Shown here piece after piece: positions 7,495-17,358 of a stretch of 44,627 nt of DNA. A program made the translations under genes and the position numbers. This DNA comes from an uncultured Actinomycetes bacterium (GTDB lineage Bacteria; Actinomycetota; Acidimicrobiia; Acidimicrobiales; RAAP-2). The notes below the pieces were generated by a model. It was given only the letters and a program-made list of their open reading frames with translations, was not told the origin of the DNA and did not search any database. Numbering within the stretch: position 1 is the first letter of the stretch; each line of letters opens with the position of its first letter. Location of the stretch: positions 1 through 44,627 of the forward strand of contig CAIUMH010000048.1 in assembly GCA_903900235.1 (NCBI GenBank). Reading direction: 5' to 3'.

Positions 7495-9382
7495 TGTCTG
7501 ATTCTGCCTCCTCCTGAACTCCGATGGGCGCCTCTTGGTTCTCATGGAGACGCTCGAACAACGCCGTGGCTACGTGATCCGGCAACCACGATTCGGCCTG
7601 AAGCTCCTCGAGTGAGCGATTGCGCATGGCCTCGATTGTGCCGAAGCGTTCGGTCAGACGCTCCGTTCGACCATGTCCGAGCCCGGCGATGCCGTCGAGG
7701 ACGCGAGCCGTCATGGCCTTCCCCCGCTTGGAACGGTGGAAGGAGATGGCAAAGCGATGAGCTTCGTCTCGAACTCGTTGCAACAGGAACAAACCTTCCG
7801 ACCCCCGAGGAAGTCGGATCGGCAGGCTGCTTCCGGTGCGGTAGACCTCTTCGAACCGCTTTGCCAACGACGCCACCTCGGTCGCCTCCGACAGGCCCAA
7901 GCGATCAAGCACCTCGACAACGACACCGAGCTGTCCAAGCCCTCCATCGATCAGCAGGAGATCCGCAGGGCTGGCGAAGCCACGACGACCCCCAGACTGG
8001 GGCTCCTCGGACCATCTGCGAAGCCGACGTTCAAGCACCTCTGCCATTGCAGCGAAGTCATCATTGCCCTCGACCGTCTTGATGTTGAAGTGGCGATAGG
8101 CAGATTTGACGGGGAGACCATCTTCAAAAACCACCATTGACCCGACATAGGAAGTCCCCTGCAGGTGGCTCATGTCGTAGCACTCAATGCGAAACGGTGG
8201 AACGTCGAGATCAAGGGCCTGTTGAAGCTCAAGAAGGGCCTTGGATCGTGCATTGTGGTCGCTCGCCCGACGGAGTCGATCGCGGCCGAGCTCTTCAGCA
8301 GCATTCCGCTCCGCCATCTCAATCAGACCCTGCTTCAGTCCTCGTTGAGGTTGCGTCAATCGCACCCGGGTTGCGCGCCTGCTCTCCAACCAGGCAGTCA
8401 GAGCGTCAGGATCCTCCGGCTTGGTTCGAGTGGCCACGATCGGGGGAATGACCGCTGCGGGGTCCCCATAGAAATCCCGCAGGACGATCGCCGTTAGGCC
8501 ACCCTCCTCGTGATCCTCGACAAGGTCGGCCACTGAGGATCCCCTTCCCACGATCCGTCCATGACGGACATGCAGCACTGCCGCCGCCACCTGGAGGTCG
8601 TCGGCGGCGAGACCGACCACGTCGAGGTCATCGCTGTCGGCGAGTACCAGTTGCTGAGATTCCGCAGCCTCTTTCATGGCCTCAACCCCATCGCGAAGCC
8701 TCGCAGCACGCTCGTAATCCATCGCCGCAGCGGCGTCGCTCATGGAGGACTCAAGGTCTCGGATGATGGGGTCCGCCTCGCCGGAGAAGAAGCGCGTGAA
8801 GCCTTCGAGGTGCGAAGCGTAGGTAGCAGCGTCGACGGCGCCGATGCATGGACCACTGCATCGGCGGATGTCGAACAGCAGGCACGGGCGCCCTGATCGT
8901 TGGTGACGATCAAACTTGCTGTCGGCGCAGGTCCGTAAAGGGAAGGTGGGCAAGAGCAAATCGACGGTTCGCCGAAGCGAACGAGTATGTCCGAAGGGCC
9001 CGAAGTAGCGGTTTCCTCGACGTCGCTGGCCTCGGGTCACGATAGGCCGAGGCCACTCGGATCCCGTTGTGATCGCCAACCACGGGTAGCTCTTGTCATC
9101 CTTCAGCCGGATGTTGAATCGAGGCTGGAAGGACTGGATCAACGAAACCTCAAGGATGAGGGCCTCAACCTCGGTGCTCGTCACGGTCCACTCAAGGCGA
9201 TCAGCTTGGGCCACCATCTGGGCCGTACGAGCATGAAGATGACGGGGATCTTGAAAGTACGAGCTCACGCGACTGCGAAGTGAGCGTGCCTTACCGACGT
9301 AGAGCACTCGACCCTTGTCGTCGAGAAACTGGTAGCAACCTGGCTCGTCGGGGATGCTGGTCGTCGGCGGACGCAATGGCAT
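7487..9382 (-). CDS. uvrC: excinuclease ABC subunit C
   Basis: UvrC makes both incisions flanking a lesion during nucleotide excision repair. The roughly 631-residue protein has an N-terminal GIY-YIG nuclease (PGCYQFLDDKG, then LYVGKA) and a cysteine cluster (ADSKF to RRCSGPC, about residues 160-190). A UvrB-binding UVR motif follows (MDYERAARLRD, about 210-235). The RNase H-like nuclease follows, with Asp in ECYDMSH and LLIDGG and His in DEAHRFA. Tandem helix-hairpin-helix segments end the protein. ATG 9382 (MPLRPPTTSIPDEPG) is chosen because it sits just ahead of the conserved nuclease. It heads the eight-gene minus-strand operon and faces nadA across 171 bp. Confidence 0.97.
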   Translation of the reverse strand: MPLRPPTTSIPDEPGCYQFLDDKGRVLYVGKARSLRSRVSSYFQDPRHLHARTAQMVAQADRLEWTVTSTEVEALILEVSLIQSFQPRFNIRLKDDKSYPWLAITTGSEWPRPIVTRGQRRRGNRYFGPFGHTRSLRRTVDLLLPTFPLRTCADSKFDRHQRSGRPCLLFDIRRCSGPCIGAVDAATYASHLEGFTRFFSGEADPIIRDLESSMSDAAAAMDYERAARLRDGVEAMKEAAESQQLVLADSDDLDVVGLAADDLQVAAAVLHVRHGRIVGRGSSVADLVEDHEEGGLTAIVLRDFYGDPAAVIPPIVATRTKPEDPDALTAWLESRRATRVRLTQPQRGLKQGLIEMAERNAAEELGRDRLRRASDHNARSKALLELQQALDLDVPPFRIECYDMSHLQGTSYVGSMVVFEDGLPVKSAYRHFNIKTVEGNDDFAAMAEVLERRLRRWSEEPQSGGRRGFASPADLLLIDGGLGQLGVVVEVLDRLGLSEATEVASLAKRFEEVYRTGSSLPIRLPRGSEGLFLLQRVRDEAHRFAISFHRSKRGKAMTARVLDGIAGLGHGRTERLTERFGTIEAMRNRSLEELQAESWLPDHVATALFERLHENQEAPIGVQEEAESDNG

Positions 9383-9553
9383 CCCGCAATGGTCCCACCT
9401 CGAAGGCGTCCGGCGCGCCACGGTGTGGACCTAGACTGGAGAGCACGGGCCCAGCTTCCCGCACATCACAGATTCTCATGGCCGACACATCCGCGGAAGG
9501 GCGACTGGGCTGTCCCCGCCGGCTAAGTGAGACGAGCTCCACAAGGGGGAGCC

Positions 9554-10666
9554 ATGATCAAGATCGCCGCATCGATGCCCGCAGAGTACCGGGACGCGTC
9601 ATCAGAGGAACTCGCCCGTCGCATCGCAGCGGCCAAGGAATCCCTCGGGAGCCGCTTGCTGATCCTTGGCCACCACTACCAGATGGATGAAGTCATGGAC
9701 TTCGCTGACGCCCGTGGGGATTCGTTTGGACTTTCGAAGATCGCTGCGGAGCAACGAGACGCAGAGATCGTCGTCTTTTGTGGAGTCCACTTCATGGCGG
9801 AATCTGCTGACATCCTGACCGGACCCGAGCAGCGAGTCATCCTTCCTGATCTGAGTGCCGGCTGTTCGATGGCCGACATGGCCGACATCGACCAGGTGGA
9901 GGCAGCCTGGGCGGACCTCGCCACCATTGTGGACATCGAGCGAGTGGTCCCGATCACGTACATGAACTCCACCGCAGCCATCAAGGCCTTCGTTGGCCGC
10001 CACGGAGGTGCGGTCTGCACCTCATCGAACGCTCGTGCCGTGTTGGCTTGGGCGCTTGGAGACGAAAAGGCCTCTGCCCGAGGAGACCGGGTGTTCTTCC
10101 TCCCCGATCAGCACCTCGGCCGCAACACTGCCCTGTCCATGGGTTACGACCAAGAGGAACTCGTCCTCTGGGACCCAGCGCAGCCGCTCGGCGGCCAGAT
10201 GTCCGACGTCATCGAACAATCACGCGTCTTGCTTTGGAAGGGTCACTGCTCAGTTCACGGCCGATTCACCATTGATCAGGTCAGGCGCTTTCGCGAAGAG
10301 AATCCCGAGGGCAAGGTGATCGTGCATCCGGAGTGCACGCAGGACGTCGTGGAGTCTGCCGACGCATGGGGCTCGACCGATTTCCTAATCCGATGGATCG
10401 AGGCGGCGCCTATCGGAACCGTTGTGACGATTGGCACCGAGGTCCACCTGGTCAGCCGCCTTGCCAAAGAGCACCCAGAGCTGACGATTACCTGTCTCGA
10501 TGATGAGGTCTGCCCCTGCATCACGATGGCGCGCATCGACGCGCCACATCTTGCCTGGGTGCTTGAGGAGGCAATGGAGGGCCGGATCCGCAATCAGATT
10601 ACGGTCGATCCTGAGACTGCTCGATGGTCCCTCGTGGCCCTCGAGCGCATGCTCGAGATCACCTGA
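9554..10666 (+). CDS. nadA: quinolinate synthase A
   Basis: Condenses iminoaspartate with dihydroxyacetone phosphate to quinolinate in de novo NAD synthesis, using a [4Fe-4S] cluster. The 370-residue protein shows LILGHHYQMDEV, FCGVHFMAESA, DLSAGCSMAD, the Ser-containing segment TSSNA, HPECTQDVV, and a C-terminal DDEVCPCITM. Candidate cluster cysteines are in FCGVHF, near HPEC or VCTSSN, and in CPC. ATG 9554 has a GGGGGAG site 3-5 nt ahead; the in-frame ATG at 9527 lacks one. It stands alone on the plus strand, divergent from uvrC and convergent with uvrA. No nadB or nadC is visible nearby. Confidence 0.95.
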   Translation: MIKIAASMPAEYRDASSEELARRIAAAKESLGSRLLILGHHYQMDEVMDFADARGDSFGLSKIAAEQRDAEIVVFCGVHFMAESADILTGPEQRVILPDLSAGCSMADMADIDQVEAAWADLATIVDIERVVPITYMNSTAAIKAFVGRHGGAVCTSSNARAVLAWALGDEKASARGDRVFFLPDQHLGRNTALSMGYDQEELVLWDPAQPLGGQMSDVIEQSRVLLWKGHCSVHGRFTIDQVRRFREENPEGKVIVHPECTQDVVESADAWGSTDFLIRWIEAAPIGTVVTIGTEVHLVSRLAKEHPELTITCLDDEVCPCITMARIDAPHLAWVLEEAMEGRIRNQITVDPETARWSLVALERMLEIT

Positions 10667-10680
10667 GGCCCAAGCGATTC

Positions 10681-10718
10681 GTGAGCACCATCGCCAATTT
10701 CTTGGTTGTTGGTCTCAC
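10681..10718. terminator. stem-loop between convergent nadA and uvrA
   Basis: GTGAG pairs with CTCAC, ACCA with TGGT, and an inner CCAA with TTGG around a 4-nt loop, with small bulges between the helices. It begins 14 bp after the nadA stop. No T-run follows on either strand, so its strength as an intrinsic terminator is doubtful. The same bases also read as the start of a 23-codon hydrophobic ORF, described in the findings. Confidence 0.3.
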
Positions 10719-10858
10719 GCAGACCATCGTTCTGCTGCTCAGCGCTGCCTGATGACGCGCCTCATGATCATCGTATTTCCAGTTGGAATCGCCCCACTGC
10801 GGAACGTCGGGATGATGGCATTCCCATCGGGCAGGGCAATCGGCCCGCCCGAAGTGAA

Positions 10859-13717
10859 CTATTCGGTTCGCAGAAGGAGCGGGGCCAGCACCTCTCCGGT
10901 GTGACTCCCCGCAACTGTCGCCACAGACTCGGGAGTGCCGACCGCAACGATGCGACCTCCCCGGTGTCCGCCCTCGGGGCCGAGGTCGATGAGCCAATCG
11001 GCCGTCTTGATCACATCAAGATTGTGCTCGATAACCAGGACCGTGTTGCCCTGATCAACAAGTCGTTCCAGCACGGTGAGCAGCCGGGCGACATCCTCGA
11101 AATGCAGTCCAGTCGTGGGCTCGTCGAGCACGTACAAGGTATGCCCCGTAGGTCGGCGACTGAGCTCGGAGGCCAGCTTGACTCTCTGCGCCTCGCCTCC
11201 GGAAAGTTGCGGGGCCGGCTGGCCGAGTCGCACATAGCCAAGGCCGACATCCACCAGAGTCTGGAGATGGCGGCGAATTGATGGTTGCTTCTCGAAGAAT
11301 TCAAGGGCCTCGGCGGCGGGCATGTCGAGTACGTCGGCAATGTTCTTCCCCCGGAACTGCACTTCTAGGGTCTCACGGTTGTAACGAGCGCCCCCGCAGA
11401 TCTCACAAGGGACGTAGACATCCGGTAGGAAGTGCATCTCGATCTTGAGCGTGCCGTCACCGGCACACGCCTCGCAGCGCCCCCCCTTGACATTGAACGA
11501 GAACCGGCCGGGCAGGTAGCCCCTGACCTTGGCTTCCTGGGTCTGAGCGAAGAGCTTGCGGATTGAATCGAACACACCGGTATAGGTCGCCGGATTCGAG
11601 CGAGGAGTCCGCCCAATCGGCTGTTGATCGACCGCCACCACCTTGTCGATGTGCTCCACCCCGGTGATCGTGCGGTGAGCGCCGGCCGTCTCCTTGGTTC
11701 GATGGATCTGATGCAGCAGCGACTTGAGGAGAATCTCGTTGACCAAGGTCGACTTCCCGGAGCCCGACACGCCTGTGACGGCTACGAGGACACCGAGGGG
11801 AATGGTGACGTCGAGGTCATCGAGGTTGTGCTCGCTGGCACCGAGAATGCGCAGCGAGTCACCCGAGGGCTCTCGACGCTGCTGAGGGACGGGGATCTTG
11901 CGCTTACCCGAAAGATATTGGCCCGTGATTGATGCGGAGTTCTTAAGCAAGCCACTACGTCCCGTCACGGGACCCGCATGAACGATCTCCCCACCGTGCT
12001 CCCCTGCCCCAGGGCCGACGTCGACGCAGTAGTCCGACGCAAGGATTGTCTCCTCATCGTGCTCCACCACGATCACGGTGTTGCCGAGATCCCGAAGGCG
12101 CTCAAGCGTCGTGATCAGTCTGCGATTGTCACGCTGATGAAGGCCAATCGACGGCTCGTCGAGGACGTAGAGCACACCGACGAGACCACTTCCGATCTGG
12201 CTCGCCAGTCGGATGCGCTGGGCTTCTCCTCCCGAAAGGGTCCCAGCACCGCGGGACAGCGACAGGTAATCCAACCCAACGTCGAGCAAGAAGCGCATCC
12301 GTTCGAGGATCTCTTTGGTCACGCGATCGGCAATCAGGTGTTCGCGCTCGGAGATCTCCATGGTCTCGAAGAACTTCACGGCATCGGCAATAGAAAGCCC
12401 GCAGACCTCTGCGATGCTTCGGCCATCGATGGTGACAGCGAGGCTGGTTGGCTTCAGCCGAGCCCCTCCGCACGACCGACACGACACCTCGCGCATGTAC
12501 TGCTCGATCTGCTCTCGGCTCCAGTCGGAGTCTGACTCACCATGGCGCCGTTGGAGCCAAGGGATCACGCCCTCAAACGCTGAGGAGTAGGAGCGGGATC
12601 GACCGAACCGGTTGCGATAACGGATATCGACCTTCTTGTTCCCGGTCCCGTAGAGCACGAGCTTGCGGTCCTTGGCCCGAAGGTCACTCCAGACCGTCTC
12701 CGGCTCAAAGCCGCCGAGCTCGGCGACGCCGGTGAGCAATGTATCGAAGTATGCGCTTCGCGCTCCCGCCCACGGGGCGATCGCTCCACCCGAGAGGCTC
12801 AGCCCGGCGTCGGGGACAACCAGGTCGGGATCTACTTCGAATCGAGTTCCAAGGCCGGCACAGTCAGAACAGGCACCATAGGGAGAGTTGAAGGAGAAGC
12901 TCCTCGGCACCGGCTCTTCAAACGAGGTTCCACAATGCGTGCAGGCGAGGTGCTCGGAAAAGGTCAGCGCCTCTCCAACCGGGACCCCTTCCTCGTCGAC
13001 CGCCTGAACTTCGGCCGTGCCCCCAGCGAGGCCCAGCGCCTGCTCCATGGACTCAGTCAGCCGCTGACGAATGCCTGATCGCAAGATAAGACGATCGACC
13101 ACAACCTCAATGGTGTGCTGCTCGTAGCGGGCGAGCACAAGGTCATTGCGCTCGGAGAGCTCGATCATCTCCCCGTCGAGTCGGACGCGAGCGAAGCCCT
13201 GGGTGGCGAGGTCATCAAGCAGACCGGTGTACTCGCCCTTTCGCCCTCGGACCACTGGAGCGAGCACCAAGAACCGAGTTCCCTCAGTCATCGTCAGGAC
13301 CCGGTCCACGATCTGCTGCGGGGTCTGACGGGCCACTGAGCGACCACACGACGGGCAGTGAGGCCGACCTACCCTGGCATAGAGCAGTCGCAGGTAGTCA
13401 TAGACCTCAGTGATCGTCCCAACGGTCGATCGGGGGTTGCGTGACGCGGACTTCTGATCGATGGAGATGGCCGGTGACAGGCCTTCGATGAAATCAACAT
13501 CCGGCTTGTCCATCTGTCCGAGGAACTGACGGGCATAGGCCGAAAGAGACTCGACGTAGCGGCGTTGGCCCTCGGCGTAGATCGTGTCGAATGCCAGAGA
13601 GGACTTTCCCGAACCCGAGAGGCCGGTGAAGACGATGAGCTTCTCTCTCGGCAACGTCACCGAGACATCCTTGAGATTGTGTTCCCTCGCTCCTCGAATC
13701 GTGATGATGTCGGCCAC
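10859..13717 (-). CDS. uvrA: excinuclease ABC subunit A
   Basis: UvrA is the damage-sensing ATPase that loads UvrB. The 952-residue protein has two ABC modules: first Walker [10 protein letters not shown] near residue 32, second GVSGSGKST near 650. Each has a signature (LSGGEAQR) and Walker B ([18 protein letters not shown]). Cysteine pairs for zinc modules are visible: CPSC, CTHC with CSDC, and CEAC with CEIC. The [12 protein letters not shown] segment matches the UvrB-interaction region. It starts with GTG 13717 and has no clear ribosome-binding site. It follows uvrB by 23 bp in the same operon. Length matches the family norm of about 950. Confidence 0.98.
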   Translation of the reverse strand: MADIITIRGAREHNLKDVSVTLPREKLIVFTGLSGSGKSSLAFDTIYAEGQRRYVESLSAYARQFLGQMDKPDVDFIEGLSPAISIDQKSASRNPRSTVGTITEVYDYLRLLYARVGRPHCPSCGRSVARQTPQQIVDRVLTMTEGTRFLVLAPVVRGRKGEYTGLLDDLATQGFARVRLDGEMIELSERNDLVLARYEQHTIEVVVDRLILRSGIRQRLTESMEQALGLAGGTAEVQAVDEEGVPVGEALTFSEHLACTHCGTSFEEPVPRSFSFNSPYGACSDCAGLGTRFEVDPDLVVPDAGLSLSGGAIAPWAGARSAYFDTLLTGVAELGGFEPETVWSDLRAKDRKLVLYGTGNKKVDIRYRNRFGRSRSYSSAFEGVIPWLQRRHGESDSDWSREQIEQYMREVSCRSCGGARLKPTSLAVTIDGRSIAEVCGLSIADAVKFFETMEISEREHLIADRVTKEILERMRFLLDVGLDYLSLSRGAGTLSGGEAQRIRLASQIGSGLVGVLYVLDEPSIGLHQRDNRRLITTLERLRDLGNTVIVVEHDEETILASDYCVDVGPGAGEHGGEIVHAGPVTGRSGLLKNSASITGQYLSGKRKIPVPQQRREPSGDSLRILGASEHNLDDLDVTIPLGVLVAVTGVSGSGKSTLVNEILLKSLLHQIHRTKETAGAHRTITGVEHIDKVVAVDQQPIGRTPRSNPATYTGVFDSIRKLFAQTQEAKVRGYLPGRFSFNVKGGRCEACAGDGTLKIEMHFLPDVYVPCEICGGARYNRETLEVQFRGKNIADVLDMPAAEALEFFEKQPSIRRHLQTLVDVGLGYVRLGQPAPQLSGGEAQRVKLASELSRRPTGHTLYVLDEPTTGLHFEDVARLLTVLERLVDQGNTVLVIEHNLDVIKTADWLIDLGPEGGHRGGRIVAVGTPESVATVAGSHTGEVLAPLLLRTE

Positions 13718-13740
13718 AGCCGGAGGCTAGCGGAGGCTGC

Positions 13741-15807
13741 CTAGGGTTCCCCCGGTGACGGCTGCATCTCAACCAACTCGTCATCGCCGAATTCGGCGAT
13801 CGCCTCGGAGCGCAGCGCGTGCAACTCATCGCGCAGCAGAGCCGCCTCCTCAAATCGCAGAGCATCAGCGGCTTCGAGCATGAGCCGTTCGACCTCGGCG
13901 GCGGTTCGCACCAGATCGGGATCGTCGGCAGCGAGAGTGTCCGGTGAGACCATCCGGCCGCCCGGGCGTCGAGAAGAGGCACCCGCACGGCTCATCTTCG
14001 CCGATCTGTTCGATCGGAGCCGCCCGAGGATGTCGGTGACGGCCTTTGTCACGGTGGACGGATCGATCCCGTGTTCGACGTTGTACGCCTCCTGTACCGC
14101 TCGACGGCGCTGGGTCGTTCCAATGGCCACCTCCATCGAGGCAGTCACCGAATCGGCATAGAGGATCACCCGTCCACGCGCATTGCGCGCCGCTCGGCCC
14201 ATGGTCTGGATGAGCGCCGAACGTGACCGCAAGAATCCTTCCTTGTCCGCATCGAGGATCACGACGAGGCTGACCTCAGGCAGATCGAGGCCTTCTCGGA
14301 GCAGGTTGATTCCAATCAGCACATCAAAGCGACCGAGGCGTAGATCCCTGAGGATCTCGATGCGTTCGATCGTGTCGATATCGGAGTGCAGGTACTCAAC
14401 CTTGACGCCATTCTCTGCGAGGAAGGCAGTCAGGTCCTCGGACATCTTCTTCGTCAGCGTGGTGACCAACACTCGACCGCCGAGTGCCACCTCCTTGTCG
14501 ATCTCGGCACGCAAGTCGTCGATCTGTCCCCGTGTCGGACGGAGTTCGACGAGAGGGTCGAGCAGTCCCGTCGGCCTGATCACCTGTTCGACCACCTGGT
14601 CAGAGTGTTCGATCTCGAACGGTCCTGGTGTGGCGCTGACGAAGATCGCTTGCGGAACGATCTCCAAGAATTCTTCAAAACGCAATGGCCGATTGTCCGC
14701 AGCCGAAGGTAACCGGAATCCATGGTCTACGAGGACCTCCTTGCGAGACCGGTCTCCGGCGAACTGGCCGTTCAGCTGAGGGACCGCCACATGGCTCTCA
14801 TCGATCACGACGAGGAGATCTCTCGGGAAGAAATCGATCAGTGTGAATGGGCGCTCTCCAGCAGAGCGTCCATCGAAGTGGCGGCTGTAATTCTCCACGC
14901 CGGCACATACGCCCGTCTCGGCCAACATCTCGAGATCATGCTCGGTTCGAGTCCGCAGACGTTGAGCCTCAAGAAGCTTGCCTTCCGACTCGAAGGTTGA
15001 GAGTCGTTCCCGAAGTTCATCTTCGATGGCGACGATGGCTCGTTGCATGGTCTCTTCACCTGCCACGTAGTGGGTGGCGGCGAAAATGATGACCTCCTCT
15101 TCACTGCCGATCACGTCGCCGGTCATGGTGTCGAATACTGAAATCCGATCGATGATGTCACCGAAGAGTTCAATCCGCAGTCCATGCTCCTCGTATGCCG
15201 GATGCACCTCGATGGTGTCCCCTTTGGACCGGAAGGCCCCCCGGAGAAGCGTCAGGTCATTGCGGTGATATTGCAGGTCCACGAGACGACGAAGGATCTG
15301 GCGTTGGTCGAGCTCGTCGCCAACCCGCATGGAAAGAACCCGATCTTGGTACTCGGTGGGATTGCCGAGGCCGTAGATACACGACACCGACGCCACCACC
15401 ACCACATCACGTCGAGTCAGCAGGGAGGATGTGGCAGCATGACGCAGGCGGTCGATCTCATCATTGATCGATGAGTCCTTCTCGATGAAGGTATCGGTCC
15501 TGACGATGTAGGCCTCAGGCTGGTAGTAGTCGTAATACGAGACAAAGAACTCAACCCTGTTCTCCGGCAGGATCTCCCGTAACTCAGAGGCCAGTTGGGC
15601 AGCAAGCGACTTGTTTGGTTCGATAATCAGCGTCGGCCGCTGCGCCCGCTCAATCATCCAGGCGATCGTGGCGGTCTTGCCACTCCCGGTGATGCCCTCG
15701 AGCGTCTGAAAACGGAGTCCATCAGCCACGCCCTCAGCGAGTTGCTCGATGGCTGCCGGCTGGTCGCCGGCCGGACTGAAGGGCGAGACAACTTTGAAGT
15801 CCGTCAC
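13741..15807 (-). CDS. uvrB: excinuclease ABC subunit B
   Basis: UvrB is the helicase-like subunit that verifies damage and recruits UvrC. The 688-residue protein has Walker [10 protein letters not shown] near residue 40, the beta-hairpin [12 protein letters not shown] used to probe [12 protein letters not shown] as the DExH box, the SATPGPFE motif, [10 protein letters not shown] as motif VI, and a C-terminal UVR motif ([18 protein letters not shown]) that pairs with UvrC. The start is GTG 15807, directly ahead of the conserved [18 protein letters not shown]. It is 18 bp from coaE and 23 bp from uvrA. I looked for a LexA-type box (GAAC-N4-GTTC) in the short spacers and did not see one. Confidence 0.98.
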   Translation of the reverse strand: MTDFKVVSPFSPAGDQPAAIEQLAEGVADGLRFQTLEGITGSGKTATIAWMIERAQRPTLIIEPNKSLAAQLASELREILPENRVEFFVSYYDYYQPEAYIVRTDTFIEKDSSINDEIDRLRHAATSSLLTRRDVVVVASVSCIYGLGNPTEYQDRVLSMRVGDELDQRQILRRLVDLQYHRNDLTLLRGAFRSKGDTIEVHPAYEEHGLRIELFGDIIDRISVFDTMTGDVIGSEEEVIIFAATHYVAGEETMQRAIVAIEDELRERLSTFESEGKLLEAQRLRTRTEHDLEMLAETGVCAGVENYSRHFDGRSAGERPFTLIDFFPRDLLVVIDESHVAVPQLNGQFAGDRSRKEVLVDHGFRLPSAADNRPLRFEEFLEIVPQAIFVSATPGPFEIEHSDQVVEQVIRPTGLLDPLVELRPTRGQIDDLRAEIDKEVALGGRVLVTTLTKKMSEDLTAFLAENGVKVEYLHSDIDTIERIEILRDLRLGRFDVLIGINLLREGLDLPEVSLVVILDADKEGFLRSRSALIQTMGRAARNARGRVILYADSVTASMEVAIGTTQRRRAVQEAYNVEHGIDPSTVTKAVTDILGRLRSNRSAKMSRAGASSRRPGGRMVSPDTLAADDPDLVRTAAEVERLMLEAADALRFEEAALLRDELHALRSEAIAEFGDDELVEMQPSPGEP

Positions 15808-15825
15808 CCTCGACGACCGTGGTGA

Positions 15826-16434
15826 TCAGCCATGAGATCGGACGTCGTCGATCCACGACCACAGTGCATCAACGGCCACGCCCAGCTCATCGAGTCCCGC
15901 TTCGTTTACCAGCACGTAATCAGCTTCGGCCACTCGCTCCTCTCGGGAGATCTGGGCGGCGATGCGAGCTCGGGCATCAGCTTCAGGGAATGCTCGATAG
16001 CGGATCAGGCGCTCCACTGCGACCTCAATGGGGCAGTCGACCACCACAACTTGATCAATGACCATCGTCTCTCGATGGATCGGACGAAGCAACGGGATCG
16101 CCAAGACGACCAAGGCGTCGGTTTCAGCCAATGCGCGTTGTCGCTCGATCATCTCAATCCCAATAGCTGGATGCGTGATGGCGTTCAGGGCTGCCACTGA
16201 TGCTTCGTCTGCAAAGGCAACGTCGGCGAGCGCCTGACGATCGATGGTCAGATCGGCCGAAAGTATGCCTGATCCGAACCGTTCTACCAATGGCCCATAG
16301 GCCGGTCCTCCCGGGACAACTACGGCCCTTGCCACTTCGTCTGCATCGATCAGCCACGCTCCGCGCTCCACCAGCAGGTCAGCGACTGCCGACTTGCCTG
16401 ACCCAATGCCACCCGTGAGGCCGATGCTGAACAT
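15826..16434 (-). CDS. coaE: dephospho-CoA kinase
   Basis: Phosphorylates dephospho-CoA at the 3'-hydroxyl of the ribose, the last step of coenzyme A synthesis. The 202-residue protein has the P-loop GLTGGIGSGKS at the start, LIDADEVAR with the catalytic Asp, and PLL-R in the lid region, followed by RYRAFPEADARARIAAQ. Its ATG shares one base with the methyltransferase stop (TGATG). It is a short single-domain form without the C-terminal extension seen in mycobacterial CoaE. Its place before uvrB is the conserved actinobacterial order. Confidence 0.96.
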   Translation of the reverse strand: MFSIGLTGGIGSGKSAVADLLVERGAWLIDADEVARAVVVPGGPAYGPLVERFGSGILSADLTIDRQALADVAFADEASVAALNAITHPAIGIEMIERQRALAETDALVVLAIPLLRPIHRETMVIDQVVVVDCPIEVAVERLIRYRAFPEADARARIAAQISREERVAEADYVLVNEAGLDELGVAVDALWSWIDDVRSHG

Positions 16435-17231
16435 CAGCGACGACGAGGCTTGCGTGCCACCGCAAAGAGCACCAGCGTGGTCTCATCGATCTGTTCAGTG
16501 ACCGACCAGTCGTCGATGGTGATGCCCTTGGTGCCACCGGAGTCGCCCCGAGCAATCAACTTGTAGGCGATCGGCAGCAATCGGGTATAGGCCGCCACGT
16601 ACCACGACTGAGGGATTTTGTGACGCAGGTCGAACACATCGAAAGCCAGGACCTTCCGAGCCTTCGCCCGGCGCTCGGCAAAGTCCGCCTTCACCCAATC
16701 GACGGCATCTACTCCGCCCAGCCAGACCTCTTCGAAATGCTCTTCGAGCATGGTGCGCAGCTCCGCAGCATCGAACAGGTGGAGGTGGAAGGGGTTTTCA
16801 AAGTCTGCTGGCTCATTCGGAGTCAGCACATAGACGGCGCCGTCATCGGCGACGACTCGAGCCATCTCGGCCACATGGAGGGCCGGTTCATGGAAGTGCT
16901 CGATCAAGTGAGACGAGCACACCGACTGGAATGACCCTGCGGAAAAGCCGAGCTTGAACGCATCCATCTGCGCCACCTCGAAGGATTCACCACCAAATTT
17001 GCTGCGGGCGAATTCCACGGCGTCCGCGGAGTAGTCCACACCGATCACTGGTCGATCCGGTGCAGCAAGTGTGATCGACTCGAATCCTTGTCCACAGCCA
17101 ACATCGAGCAGCGGACCAGGCCCCAACTTCTCTCGAACGGCTCGATAGCCAGCGGCGTGGAGGGTCAGCAGCGAATCAGGAGTGACGCCCTGCTGGGGTC
17201 GCTCACCGGTCAAACGTGCGTTCTCAGACAT
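16434..17231 (-). CDS. class I SAM-dependent methyltransferase
   Basis: A 265-residue predicted cytoplasmic methyltransferase of the Methyltransf_11/25 type. Motif I is LLDVGCGQGFES near residue 42. Motif II is GVDYSADAV. The post-I region has SSHLIEHFHEP and a C-terminal strand TLVLFAVARK. The substrate cannot be read from sequence. ATG 17231 has a good GGAGG site 8 nt upstream. Its stop overlaps the coaE start, so it heads the coaE-uvrB-uvrA operon. It is divergent from the aftD-like gene, and a role in envelope glycan or lipid modification is possible but only inferred from position. The segment YTRLLPIAYKLIARG could be weakly membrane-associated. Confidence 0.8.
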   Translation of the reverse strand: MSENARLTGERPQQGVTPDSLLTLHAAGYRAVREKLGPGPLLDVGCGQGFESITLAAPDRPVIGVDYSADAVEFARSKFGGESFEVAQMDAFKLGFSAGSFQSVCSSHLIEHFHEPALHVAEMARVVADDGAVYVLTPNEPADFENPFHLHLFDAAELRTMLEEHFEEVWLGGVDAVDWVKADFAERRAKARKVLAFDVFDLRHKIPQSWYVAAYTRLLPIAYKLIARGDSGGTKGITIDDWSVTEQIDETTLVLFAVARKPRRR

Positions 17232-17289
17232 CGTCAGGGCCTCCCGAGCCCTCAGCGCGGCCCCTCTGTTCGGTTCCGGGTGCGTGACT

Positions 17290-17296
17290 TACACTA
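17290..17296. promoter_or_regulatory. overlapping divergent -10 elements
   Basis: TACACT on the plus strand, and TAGTGT read from the same bases on the minus strand, both fit the TANNNT -10 consensus. They lie between the divergent methyltransferase and AftD-like genes. A weak -35-like TTCGGT is 15 bp upstream on the plus strand. Polymerases firing in the two directions would compete. No operator is recognised. Confidence 0.35.
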
Positions 17297-17358
17297 CAGC
17301 GGCACGCCATGGATCTCCGGGGACACCGGTCTCGATCACTGGGGCTGCCGAGCTGATC

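Noticed and set aside
6730-8082. Plus-strand ORF of 450 codons opposite rapZ and uvrC.
   Set aside because: Antisense to two well-conserved genes; its product shows no family features. Long antisense frames are common in high-GC DNA.
9383-9553. LexA (SOS) box ahead of uvrC, or ahead of uvrB and uvrA.
   Set aside because: I searched by eye for GAAC-N4-GTTC in the spacers and saw none; a computed scan could still find a degenerate site.
17182-17358. Longer N-terminus of the AftD-like protein from ATG 17182.
   Set aside because: It overlaps the divergent methyltransferase start and adds residues unlike the family; ATG 17359 precedes the first membrane helix properly.
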